A stretch of 64,000 nucleotides of DNA. It comes from an uncultured Bacteroides sp. GTDB taxonomy: Bacteria > Bacteroidota > Bacteroidia > Bacteroidales > Bacteroidaceae. Of the stretch, positions 18,156-25,976 are shown piece by piece (position 1 is the stretch's first letter; each line of letters begins with the position of its first letter). The stretch is from NCBI GenBank assembly GCA_949285075.1, contig CASDXF010000024.1, positions 23,612 through 87,611 of the forward strand, in the 5' to 3' direction. A model generated the notes under the pieces. The model saw nothing but the letters and a program-made list of their open reading frames with translations, was not told the origin of the DNA and did not search any database. A program made the position numbers and the translations under genes.

Positions 18156-19226
18156 TTACTCCATTTTTTTCTGAAAGACATGCTTATCTATAAAAGTGCA
18201 CAATAATTTAGGAAACGCATATTTATCCAAATCGTCAATCCTTATTCTCTCATAGCCGCACAGATGAAGTGGACAGGAAGGTAACGACATCTCATAAAAA
18301 TTAGCGTAAATTACCTGATGTGACAGCACGTGCTTCACATTCGTATAAACCACATGTAATGAATACACCTTTTCGACGGAAGAAGCGAACGATAGGAATT
18401 CGGGTAAATCCAACAGCTCTTCCTTTTCTTTAATTTCTGCCAGCGTCTCAATTAAAGGAAATTCAAACAAATTTCTCCAAATGTCATCGCCACTACGCTT
18501 ATGCAAATAAGTGTATTCGCCCGAACGCACATATATATAATTAAAATAACGGTAAACAACTTTCGCCTTATGCCGTTTTACCGGAAGCAAAGAGACTCTT
18601 TTTTTTCTTAAAGCCAAACAACCTTCTTGTAATGGACAAAATGCGCAATTTGGCGAACGAGGGGTGCACTGTAAAGCTCCAAAGTCCATAATAGCCTGAT
18701 TGTAAGTTGCCGGAGACTTTTTATCAAGCATCTCTTCGGCCAAAGCCGCAAACACTTTCTTTCCTTCCGCTGAATCTATCGGGACATCAATTCCCCAATA
18801 GCGAGATAAGACACGATAGACATTGCCATCTACTACCGCATAAGGCATTCCATAAGCAAATGAGCAAATAGCCGCCGCCGTATACTCACCAACTCCTTTC
18901 AACTTTAAAACTTCTTCGTATGTTTTCGGGAAAGATCCATTCATACTCTTAGCCGCTAAATGCAGATTGCGAGCGCGAGAATAATATCCCAATCCTTGCC
19001 AATACCTCATGACCTCATCCTCACTTGCGCAAGCCAATGAATCCACGTCTGGAAAACGAGAGACAAACCGAACATAATAATCATACCCTTGCGCCACACG
19101 CGTCTGTTGAAGAATTATCTCAGATATCCAAATCAAATAAGGGTCAGAAGATTCACGCCACGGTAAATCGCGCCGGTTTTCTCCATACCACTCTATAATC
19201 TTCTTCGTAAAATCATTCATGTCCAC
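18156..19226 (-). CDS. mutY: A/G-specific adenine glycosylase MutY
   Basis: 356-aa base-excision repair glycosylase removing adenine opposite 8-oxoguanine. Catalytic region WISEIILQQTRVAQG, helix-hairpin-helix LKGVGEYTAAAI, catalytic Asp in YAVVDGNVYRVLSR, the 4Fe-4S motif CTPRSPNCAFCPLQEGC (C-x6-C-x2-C-x5-C), and a C-terminal Nudix-like 8-oxoG recognition domain. ATG at 19226 or 19220 both possible. Starts the mutY-ssb-gldE strand. Confidence 0.95.
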   Translation of the reverse strand: MDMNDFTKKIIEWYGENRRDLPWRESSDPYLIWISEIILQQTRVAQGYDYYVRFVSRFPDVDSLACASEDEVMRYWQGLGYYSRARNLHLAAKSMNGSFPKTYEEVLKLKGVGEYTAAAICSFAYGMPYAVVDGNVYRVLSRYWGIDVPIDSAEGKKVFAALAEEMLDKKSPATYNQAIMDFGALQCTPRSPNCAFCPLQEGCLALRKKRVSLLPVKRHKAKVVYRYFNYIYVRSGEYTYLHKRSGDDIWRNLFEFPLIETLAEIKEKEELLDLPEFLSFASSVEKVYSLHVVYTNVKHVLSHQVIYANFYEMSLPSCPLHLCGYERIRIDDLDKYAFPKLLCTFIDKHVFQKKME

Positions 19227-19253
19227 AACGTTTCCTTCTACATTATTAATTTA

Positions 19254-19418
19254 AGAGGCTGTTTAAATTTTGCGTTTAAGTAATTTTGTCAGGTCTCTTT
19301 TGAGTCCCTTTCCGGTCTCTTTTCCCGATTCCGCTCGTCAGATAGCCCGCTCGCAAAACCGGAAAACATCTTCAAAAAGGACGTCAAAATAAACCCGAGC
19401 AAAACGCAAACAGACTCT
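19254..19418 (+). repeat. M element, complete copy (165 bp with terminal inverted repeats)
   Basis: Left end AGAGGCTGTTTAAATTTTGC; right end, read in reverse complement, AGAGTCTGTTTGCGTTTTGC. Interior carries GTCAGGTCTCTTTTGAGTCC, CTTTCCGGTCTCTTTTCCC and CGTCAGATAGCCCGC, shared with copies at 39695 and 63904. No coding capacity. Resembles a miniature inverted-repeat element or a REP-type intergenic repeat. Confidence 0.75.
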
Positions 19419-19506
19419 AAGGCACAAAAATAGCTTTTATCCCGCCGAAAAACAAAAGCCATAGCGAAGTCGTCGACACTTTCTCATCCAACGGGTGAAG
19501 CTTTTT

Positions 19507-19616
19507 TCATGTACAACAACCGCCAGAATCTTGTACATCAATCACCTGACTCTTGCACAAGAATTGAACGAATCTTGTACATGGGTACAAGGGATCTTCA
19601 CAACGCCCGGAGCACA
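19507..19616. repeat. 22-bp phased tandem array (five units), TCTTGTACAT type
   Basis: Units start at 19507 (TCATGTACAA), 19529 (TCTTGTACAT), 19551 (TCTTGCACAA), 19573 (TCTTGTACAT) and 19595 (TCTTCACAAC), each exactly 22 bp apart; the rest of each unit is variable. Same motif and phase as the array at 48771-48858. Located between the M element and the HU promoter. The rest of the 19227-19784 gap shows nothing else. Confidence 0.72.
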
Positions 19617-19729
19617 TTCCGGCACGCATCCGCCGGACACTTTAGTCGATTCCGCCTCTAAGAAAACTTAATCGCCCCATTTTTACTCAAAAAATACAGA
19701 ATATATTTTTTTAGGAACTTAAAAAGCTA

Positions 19730-19737
19730 TATATTTG
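19730..19737 (+). promoter_or_regulatory. -7 box of HU gene
   Basis: TATATTTG, exact TAnnTTTG match, 48 bp upstream of the ATG in an AT-rich region. Confidence 0.6.
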
Positions 19738-19784
19738 CACACCAAAAAATTAGCGATAATAAAGTAATAATATTTTTTTGAGAA

Positions 19785-20060
19785 ATGACTAAAGCAGATA
19801 TTGTAAACGAGATTGCAAAGAAGACCGGGATTGATAAGGTTACCGTGCTTACATCTATTGAAGCTTTCATGGATGTCGTAAAAGATTCTTTGTCAAATGA
19901 TGAAAACGTATACCTTCGTGGATTCGGTAGTTTCGTAGTAAAGAAAAGAGCACAAAAAACCGCTCGTAACATTTCTAAGAACACTACCATCATCATTCCT
20001 GAGCATAATATTCCGGCTTTCAAACCAGCTAAAACATTTACAATTTCAGTAAAGAAATAA
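19785..20060 (+). CDS. hup: HU-family DNA-binding protein
   Basis: 91-aa nucleoid protein. KADIVNEIAKKTGIDKVTV helical dimer region, VYLRGFGSFVVKKR and the DNA-gripping arm ending FKPAKTF, all standard for HU/IHF. Binds and bends DNA without strong sequence preference. Followed after 35 bp by the COX24-like small gene and then rng, an order seen widely in Bacteroidales. Confidence 0.95.
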   Translation: MTKADIVNEIAKKTGIDKVTVLTSIEAFMDVVKDSLSNDENVYLRGFGSFVVKKRAQKTARNISKNTTIIIPEHNIPAFKPAKTFTISVKK

Positions 20061-20095
20061 TTAAAAAAGAGTATTAACCATAAAACATTTGAATT

Positions 20096-20188
20096 ATGCC
20101 AAGCGGAAAAAAGAAAAAAAGGCACAAAATGTCTACTCATAAACGGAAGAAAAGACTAAGAAAAAACAGACATAAAAGCAAAAAATAG
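20096..20188 (+). CDS. 30-residue AURKAIP1/COX24-domain (bS22-like) small protein
   Basis: ATG at 20096 opens 30 codons, almost all basic: MPSGKKKKRHKMSTHKRKKR then LRKNRHKSKK and stop. KMxxHKRKKRLRKNRHK is the AURKAIP1/COX24 signature, related to mitochondrial mS38 and mycobacterial ribosomal protein bS22, so a small ribosomal-subunit protein is likely. It lies 35 bp after HU and before a strong terminator, on the same transcript as HU. Too short for most ORF callers. Confidence 0.85.
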   Translation: MPSGKKKKRHKMSTHKRKKRLRKNRHKSKK

Positions 20189-20214
20189 TTTTATAAGGTC
20201 TGTTAAAAAACAGA

Positions 20215-20262
20215 TAAAGAACAAACTTGTGAAGCTCATGTTTTCAAGTTTGTTCTTTGTTT
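20215..20262 (+). terminator. Terminator after HU/COX24-like gene
   Basis: AAAGAACAAACTTG / CAAGTTTGTTCTTT (14-bp stem, 20217-20230 and 20245-20258) followed by GTTTAAAT. Confidence 0.85.
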
Positions 20263-20336
20263 AAATAAACAATTGAAGCAAGACATTCGTTACTAATGGA
20301 AAATCAATAGTAATAAATTAAGAAAGAATAAATAGT

Positions 20337-21911
20337 GTGACAAGCGAATTAGTAGTAGATGTACAATCCAAAGAAGTATCCATCGCTCTTCTTGAAGACA
20401 AAAGTCTAGTGGAACTTCAAAGCGAAGGAAGAAACAGTTCTTTCGCTGTTGGTAATATGTATTTAGGGCGTATAAAAAAATTAATGCCAGGATTAAATGC
20501 TTGTTTTGTAGATGTCGGTTACGAAAAAGACGCCTTCCTTCACTATTTAGATCTTGGGCCCCAATTCAACTCTCTTGAAAAGTATATAAGACAGACTACT
20601 AGCGACAAGAAAAGGATAAATTCTATCAGCAAGATGAATCTACTCCCAGACCTTGATAAAGAAGGTACTGTCTCCAATACGCTGAAACAAGGTCAGGAAG
20701 TTGTAGTTCAGATTGTTAAAGAGCCAATATCCACTAAAGGTCCAAGATTAACCTCTGAAATCTCGTTTGCAGGACGTTATCTTGTACTTATTCCTTTTAA
20801 CGATAAAGTTTCCGTATCTCAGAAAATAAAATCAAGTGAAGAGCGGGCTCGCCTCAAACAATTATTAATGAGCATTAAGCCAAAAAATTTCGGCGTTATT
20901 GTTCGTACGGTAGCAGAAGGTAAACGAGTAGCAGAACTCGACGGAGAGTTAAAAGTCCTTATCAAGCATTGGGAAGACGCTATAGCGAAAGTACAAAAAG
21001 CGACTAAATATCCTACATTAATTTATGAAGAAACTAGCCGAGCCGTAGGTTTATTACGTGATCTCTTTAACCCTTCCTTTGAAAATATATATGTAAATGA
21101 CGAATCCGTATATAACGAGATTAAGGATTACGTGACATTAATTGCTCCGGAACGAACCAACATCGTAAAACTATACAAAGGAAACCTTCCTATTTATGAT
21201 AACTTTAATATCACGAAACAGATAAAATCGTCATTTGGAAAAACTGTTTCATACAAAAGCGGAGCTTACCTAATTATCGAACATACGGAAGCACTGCATG
21301 TAGTGGATGTAAATAGTGGAAACCGTACAAAAAACGCAAACGGACAAGAAGGTAACGCATTGGAAGTAAATCTAGGAGCCGCAGACGAATTAGCACGCCA
21401 ATTGCGATTAAGAGACATGGGGGGAATCATCGTTGTCGATTTCATAGATATGAATGAAGCCGAAAACCGCCAGAAGCTTTATGAACGCATGTGCTCTAAC
21501 ATGCAAAAAGATAGAGCCAAACATAACATTTTACCTCTCAGTAAATTCGGGCTAATGCAAATTACTCGTCAGCGTGTACGACCGGCAATGGATGTAAATA
21601 CAACGGAAACTTGTCCTACCTGTTTCGGGAAGGGAACGATCAAATCATCCATTCTTTTCACTGACACTTTAGAGAGTAAAATTGACTATCTAGTTAACAA
21701 GCTAAGAATAAAGAACTTTTCATTACATGTTCATCCATATGTAGCCGCCTACATTAATCAAGGATTAGTATCCTTAAAACGTAAGTGGCAGCTGAAATAC
21801 GGATTTGGGATTAAAATTGTTCCTAATCAGAAATTAGCCTTCTTACAGTACATATTTTACGATGTGCACAAAGAGGAAATTGATATGAAAGAAGAAATCG
21901 AAATAAAATAA
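20337..21911 (+). CDS. rng: Ribonuclease E/G family endoribonuclease (RNase G)
   Basis: 524-aa ribonuclease for rRNA maturation and mRNA decay. GTG start at 20337 (MTSELVVDVQ); no better ATG lies upstream. S1-like domain near residues 38-130 (GNMYLGRIKKLMPGLNACFV, VGYEKDAFLH), catalytic core with VDVNSGNRT and GGIIVVDFIDM (metal-binding Asp), and the zinc-link CPTCFGKGT near residue 430. It lacks the long RNase E C-terminal scaffold. Ends with a terminator at 22001-22041. Confidence 0.95.
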   Translation: MTSELVVDVQSKEVSIALLEDKSLVELQSEGRNSSFAVGNMYLGRIKKLMPGLNACFVDVGYEKDAFLHYLDLGPQFNSLEKYIRQTTSDKKRINSISKMNLLPDLDKEGTVSNTLKQGQEVVVQIVKEPISTKGPRLTSEISFAGRYLVLIPFNDKVSVSQKIKSSEERARLKQLLMSIKPKNFGVIVRTVAEGKRVAELDGELKVLIKHWEDAIAKVQKATKYPTLIYEETSRAVGLLRDLFNPSFENIYVNDESVYNEIKDYVTLIAPERTNIVKLYKGNLPIYDNFNITKQIKSSFGKTVSYKSGAYLIIEHTEALHVVDVNSGNRTKNANGQEGNALEVNLGAADELARQLRLRDMGGIIVVDFIDMNEAENRQKLYERMCSNMQKDRAKHNILPLSKFGLMQITRQRVRPAMDVNTTETCPTCFGKGTIKSSILFTDTLESKIDYLVNKLRIKNFSLHVHPYVAAYINQGLVSLKRKWQLKYGFGIKIVPNQKLAFLQYIFYDVHKEEIDMKEEIEIK

Positions 21912-22000
21912 ACAATCGGTGTAGTCAGGCTTAAAATCCAAATCATTTCCTAAAATGAGAAAGTAATCGCCTTAAATAAACAATTATTATTCAAATGAAT

Positions 22001-22041
22001 AAAAAGAGGGTGCATCAATATGAACGATGCACCCTTTTTAC
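22001..22041. terminator. Terminator after rng
   Basis: AAAAAGAGGGTGCAT / ATGCACCCTTTTTA stem with T run on both strands; lies between convergent rng and the transglutaminase-like gene. Confidence 0.82.
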
Positions 22042-22112
22042 TTCTCTTTAAATCGCATCACGGAATAATCCGAATTACTTTATACAACGCAATTTAAAAA
22101 CCGGGTTATTCA

Positions 22113-24842
22113 CTACAATCCATGTATGACCCTCATCAATTGTTCCCCAAGTCCAATGGTATAGCCTTGCGATACAAAAACAACCCGGTTGAAGGTATCG
22201 GCTATAATAAATATCGGAAGACTTGAAGCGTTTGACAGCTTCATCGTTTCGGCAATCTGCTTTTGAATGCGATTGTCCGCATCGATACCGTATACAATCG
22301 TTGACGGAAGCCCCGGAAAGTCCTCCGGGCGGTATTTCTTATACTGCTCCTCGGACGGGAAAAGAAGCACCATCTTTCTCCCCCACTTCTCAAACTCTCC
22401 GCTCAAAGCCGCAATGTCTTTCAGCGCATGATTGGTAGGTTCTTGGCCAACTCCCAAAACGCCAACGATGAAATACCCCCGGCCGCAGGCTTGCAATACG
22501 CTCCGCAAATCCTCGGCGGACGAAGCGTCCAAAGGATGGAACAAAGATTCCGAATTAAAGCTGCCGATAACCTGAACCTGATCGTCGCTCCTGCGCATCA
22601 CAAGCCCTAAGCCTGTAGACGCTCCGGCTTCCACGTTGAAGGAGCATACTCTGGCCAACACCGCCCCGCTCGCCATACGAGTGCCCGATGTCAGCATATA
22701 ATAACCGGTATCCAACGTCAGACCGTTTTTCATCAGGTTACTCCAGACAACTCCACCTCCCATATCCGTGTCGCCTTCGTCATAGCTCAACAGTTTGAAG
22801 TCGCCACCCATATACTTGCTTAACGTAAAATGGGAGTAATATTTCGGGTCATCCAACGAAGGAATGGGCTGATAGGTGACCCGTATCATCCCCGTAGGAG
22901 CCTGCTCGCTTGAAATCTCTTCAAAGTTCACGTCTACTGTTCTTCCTTCATTCAGAATAGCCGCTTTCCCGTCCTTCACAAGATAATCCGCATCGGCATA
23001 CTGTACCTTACCCGTCACTTCGTCAATCCAAGCTTGAATGCCCAATGTACGGGCCAACGCGACAAAGAACACGTCACGCGACTTCTCATCCGCCACACGA
23101 GCCTTCCACACGCCTATGGGAGACATCGGAATGCGTTTCATATTCAAGCTATTGTCTATCCGAATCTCTTTCTTACACCATTCCACCAAACGAGACGGAT
23201 CTTTAACAAAAGCCTCCGCGTCCGCCTGAGCTACCGCGCCGCGCAGGAAGCCCCGATAAGGAGTAAGCATCTCATTGGAGACACGAGGATTCGCTATGCG
23301 CACGCTCGCCTGAAGCCCAACCTCCCGGACATCGGGAGCATTAAGGAAATGATCCTTCAAAACGTCTAAAGTCACGTCACGCCAATCCTTTGCGGAAAGC
23401 TCCCCGAGCAGACCAACCGCGAATTCCTCGCCTTTCTTCTCGGCGGCAAACTTCAGGAAGTCAATCAAAGTTTGATGATTTCCTCTCGAAGCGACCAATA
23501 TCTTGACCATTCGCTCGCTACAAGACCGCGGCAGGCGGAAAGGCTCTATCGCCTTCTTCGCCCGCTCCTCGTTCATCATAGTAGCGACATAGGCGTTGCG
23601 AATAGAGTCCTCACGGGCCATTCTACGGTCGTTCTCCGCTCTTTGTTCGGGAGTCACTTCCGGGAGGTTCGCCCGTTCCGCCGGAGGGACAATATCAAAA
23701 TCAAACGCAAACAGGTCTCCTTCTTTCTTATCCAAAGGCAGCGTCAACTCCGCCTGCTTTCCGAACGACAACTTGGCAAAGCCAAAATGTCCGTCATCCG
23801 AAGAGGCCCATACCAACATATCCCCCATTCCGGCAGTCAACGAAGCCTTCCCGTCCGCATCAGTATATTTGGCGGCGGCGGTATAGAACTCACCGTAATT
23901 ATATATCTTATATTCCACCTTAGCTCCAGATACAGGATTTCCCTTATCATCCACCACCGTTACGGTCGCCTTAGCGGTAGCGGCGTAGTTGCTCGTCACG
24001 TTAATCTCCGTAAAGCTTGAGACCTCGGACATGATTTCCTCCGGCCCGTTGTAGCGCCCGAAGACTTCCGTGTGCATCAGCATGCCCCGACTGGCCGGCG
24101 CGTTGAACCATCCTAAATTCAATACCGGCTCCGGCTCACAGGCGCCGAAGAAATACCACTTGCCATTGGCCCAAGCCTCTACCCAAGCGTGATTGTCGTC
24201 CGTATGCGCCCAACGCGGCGTATATACCTGACGGGCGGGAATGCCCACGGCGCGGAGAGCGGCTACCGTAAAAGTGGACTCTTCCCCACACCGCCCATAA
24301 GCCGTCTTGACGGTGGCCAACGGAGAACTGGTACGGGCATCGCTCGGCTGATAGACGACCTTCTCGTGGCACCAATGGTTAACCTCAAGAATAGCGTCCT
24401 CCATCGACAAGCCTTTCACCCGGTCTTTCAATTCCTGATAGAACACCTTACGGGAGTCGTCCAGATTCTCATTATTCACCCGGACAGGAAGCACGAAATG
24501 CCGGAATAAGTCATCGGGCACGCTCTTTCCCCACGGCATTTCCGCCCGAGCCTGCTCCGACAGACGGACATTCTCTAAATAATACTCTCCCGGATAATCC
24601 GTCACGTCGCCGATAGGCATATAAGCGTATAGGAACATCAGCGCCTCCCGCTCGAAAGACGTCAGTTCATCGTCCGAGAACACCGCGAACAAGTCTCCAT
24701 GCGGAAGCGCCCGACGTTTTTGCTCAAAATCATTAATCACTTGGTCCCTATAAGACTTTTCTTTAAGAAAATGGGACTCGCCACAAGACAAGACAATAGC
24801 CGACAGCAGCGGCACGCACAAGAAACGGAGCAGATTTTTCAT
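22113..24842 (-). CDS. Lipoprotein with transglutaminase-like domain and C-terminal thioredoxin-like region
   Basis: About 909-aa lipoprotein. Signal MKNLLRFLCVPLLSAIVLSC with lipobox cysteine near residue 20; this ATG (24842) is preferred to one three codons upstream. Residues ~150-260 are a transglutaminase-like protease fold with the Cys-His-Asp triad visible: YGRCGEESTFTVAAL, HTDDNHAWVEAW and the following Asn/Glu-rich segment. Next comes a beta-rich Ig/carboxypeptidase-regulatory-like segment (VTVVDDKGNPVSGAKVEYKI). The last ~130 residues (ALKDIAALSGEFEKWGRKMV to LPIFIIADTFNRVVFVSQGY) look like a redox-inactive thioredoxin/AhpC fold: no CxxC is seen. Role unknown; possibly processes or binds surface peptides. 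Monocistronic. Confidence 0.78.
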   Translation of the reverse strand: MKNLLRFLCVPLLSAIVLSCGESHFLKEKSYRDQVINDFEQKRRALPHGDLFAVFSDDELTSFEREALMFLYAYMPIGDVTDYPGEYYLENVRLSEQARAEMPWGKSVPDDLFRHFVLPVRVNNENLDDSRKVFYQELKDRVKGLSMEDAILEVNHWCHEKVVYQPSDARTSSPLATVKTAYGRCGEESTFTVAALRAVGIPARQVYTPRWAHTDDNHAWVEAWANGKWYFFGACEPEPVLNLGWFNAPASRGMLMHTEVFGRYNGPEEIMSEVSSFTEINVTSNYAATAKATVTVVDDKGNPVSGAKVEYKIYNYGEFYTAAAKYTDADGKASLTAGMGDMLVWASSDDGHFGFAKLSFGKQAELTLPLDKKEGDLFAFDFDIVPPAERANLPEVTPEQRAENDRRMAREDSIRNAYVATMMNEERAKKAIEPFRLPRSCSERMVKILVASRGNHQTLIDFLKFAAEKKGEEFAVGLLGELSAKDWRDVTLDVLKDHFLNAPDVREVGLQASVRIANPRVSNEMLTPYRGFLRGAVAQADAEAFVKDPSRLVEWCKKEIRIDNSLNMKRIPMSPIGVWKARVADEKSRDVFFVALARTLGIQAWIDEVTGKVQYADADYLVKDGKAAILNEGRTVDVNFEEISSEQAPTGMIRVTYQPIPSLDDPKYYSHFTLSKYMGGDFKLLSYDEGDTDMGGGVVWSNLMKNGLTLDTGYYMLTSGTRMASGAVLARVCSFNVEAGASTGLGLVMRRSDDQVQVIGSFNSESLFHPLDASSAEDLRSVLQACGRGYFIVGVLGVGQEPTNHALKDIAALSGEFEKWGRKMVLLFPSEEQYKKYRPEDFPGLPSTIVYGIDADNRIQKQIAETMKLSNASSLPIFIIADTFNRVVFVSQGYTIGLGEQLMRVIHGL

Positions 24843-24893
24843 TTTCAACATTTATTAAGTGATACAAAAGGCCTCAAAAGCTTTTCACACAAA

Positions 24894-24901
24894 CAAAAGT
24901 A
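24894..24901 (-). promoter_or_regulatory. -7 box of transglutaminase-like lipoprotein gene
   Basis: TACTTTTG on the minus strand, exact TAnnTTTG match, about 50 bp upstream of the start. Confidence 0.6.
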
Positions 24902-25049
24902 CGACATTTTTTTGAATACCCTAAAGAAAAGGCTGAAAATATAGTCATGTGTTTGTAATATAAAGCAATACAAGCTGTACTAACGGCAAGATATTCCGAA
25001 CGAGAAAAAGAAAAAACATGTTTTATAGCATATTTTGAAGAACTATTCG

Positions 25050-25057
25050 TACCTTCG
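25050..25057 (+). promoter_or_regulatory. Putative -7 box of the 45-codon gene
   Basis: TACCTTCG, one mismatch to TAnnTTTG, 73 bp upstream of the ATG. Confidence 0.45.
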
Positions 25058-25087
25058 CGGCGTTATTAAGATAGAAACATGTAGAAC

Positions 25088-25108
25088 CGTTCCTCAAAAG
25101 GTGAGGAA
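25088..25108 (+). promoter_or_regulatory. Leader hairpin upstream of the 45-codon gene
   Basis: GTTCCTC / GAGGAAC, a perfect 7-bp stem in the 5' leader, just before the AAAGAGGAAAC ribosome site. May stabilise the mRNA or control translation. Confidence 0.45.
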
Positions 25109-25129
25109 CAAAAAAAGAGGAAACAAATT

Positions 25130-25267
25130 ATGAAAAAGACTTTAGATGAAAAAATTATGATGTTGCAGTATCGAATCAAACGCTACCATGCGATGGGAAA
25201 CGGTACAATGTGCCAATTCTTGAACGGAAAGCTCCAAAAGCTGCTAAGCCAACAATCGGCCATGTAG
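25130..25267 (+). CDS. 45-residue protein of unknown function with its own promoter and terminator
   Basis: ATG 25130 preceded by AGAGGAAACAAATT (good Shine-Dalgarno, spacing 7-8). Product: MKKTLDEKIMMLQYRIKRYH, then AMGNGTMCQF and LNGKLQKLLSQQSAM. It is helical and basic with heptad-like hydrophobics (M10, L12, I16) and one cysteine. No family recognised. The unit has a -7-like box at 25050, a leader hairpin and a strong intrinsic terminator 27 bp after the stop, so it is an independently expressed small gene; a regulatory RNA is an alternative reading. Confidence 0.6.
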   Translation: MKKTLDEKIMMLQYRIKRYHAMGNGTMCQFLNGKLQKLLSQQSAM

Positions 25268-25293
25268 AAATATTGTTCTTATATAATATGTAC

Positions 25294-25334
25294 AGAGAGA
25301 GCGGAAACCTTTACCGGTTTTCCGCTCTCTTTTA
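25294..25334 (+). terminator. Terminator of the 45-codon gene
   Basis: AGAGAGCGGAAACC / GGTTTTCCGCTCTCT stem followed by TTTA. Confidence 0.85.
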
Positions 25335-25397
25335 TTTGCTCCTTACGCTGCCGGACAGTATCTCCACAGCATGATTTCCGGCATGTTTTCAGAAACG

Positions 25398-25943
25398 CCA
25401 AAATGGTCTATTTTTAAGATTTCGCCTCCGGTAGACATTGCGCGAAACTCTCATTCCAGCGGCAGACATATACAAAAAAGCGCATAAATATGCAGATTTT
25501 CGCATAAAAACCGCATATTATACCACCGGAAAGGGCACCAAAGGTTACGGGAAAGGGCTGTCGCACGCGAGCCATAGCGCCACGGCTCACGTGAAATAGC
25601 GCTGCCGCTCGCAAGCCGTGGCGCTTCCCCACACCTCCCACGGTTCCTTCCCGGCGATTTCGAGAGGTATTTCCCGATTTTCAGCTCCTAACAGAGCGCT
25701 CCTCCCGCACACATCCAAAGTAACAACATTACGCCATACCAGAAACGATTACGAGCAAAAAGACAGTCACACCACCTGAACCGCAAGACAAAAGAACGAC
25801 AATCTCCATATTCGCAAGCAACTTGAATTTCGCCAAAGCCTCAAAACCCGCATTCTTTTCACCCGGGCCGTACCTCAGTCGGAATTATCGCGCTGTAGAG
25901 GCATCAGAATATTCCATTTTTAAGAATGGCCTATCTTTAAGAT
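25398..25943 (-). repeat. R element copy 4 (~546 bp, reverse orientation)
   Basis: Read on the minus strand: CTTAAAGATAGGCCATT and CTTAAAAATGGAATATT at the start (25943 side), CGCGATAATTCCGACTG, GAAAAGAATGCGGG, GCGAAATTCAAG, GAGCTGAAAATCGGG, GCATATTTATGCGC, and AAATCTTAAAAATAGACCA at the end (25398 side). Fills the gap between two convergent genes; the rest of 25335-25976 shows nothing else. Confidence 0.82.
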
Positions 25944-25976
25944 AACATCGCAAAGGCGATTTCCTAACATCGGGAC

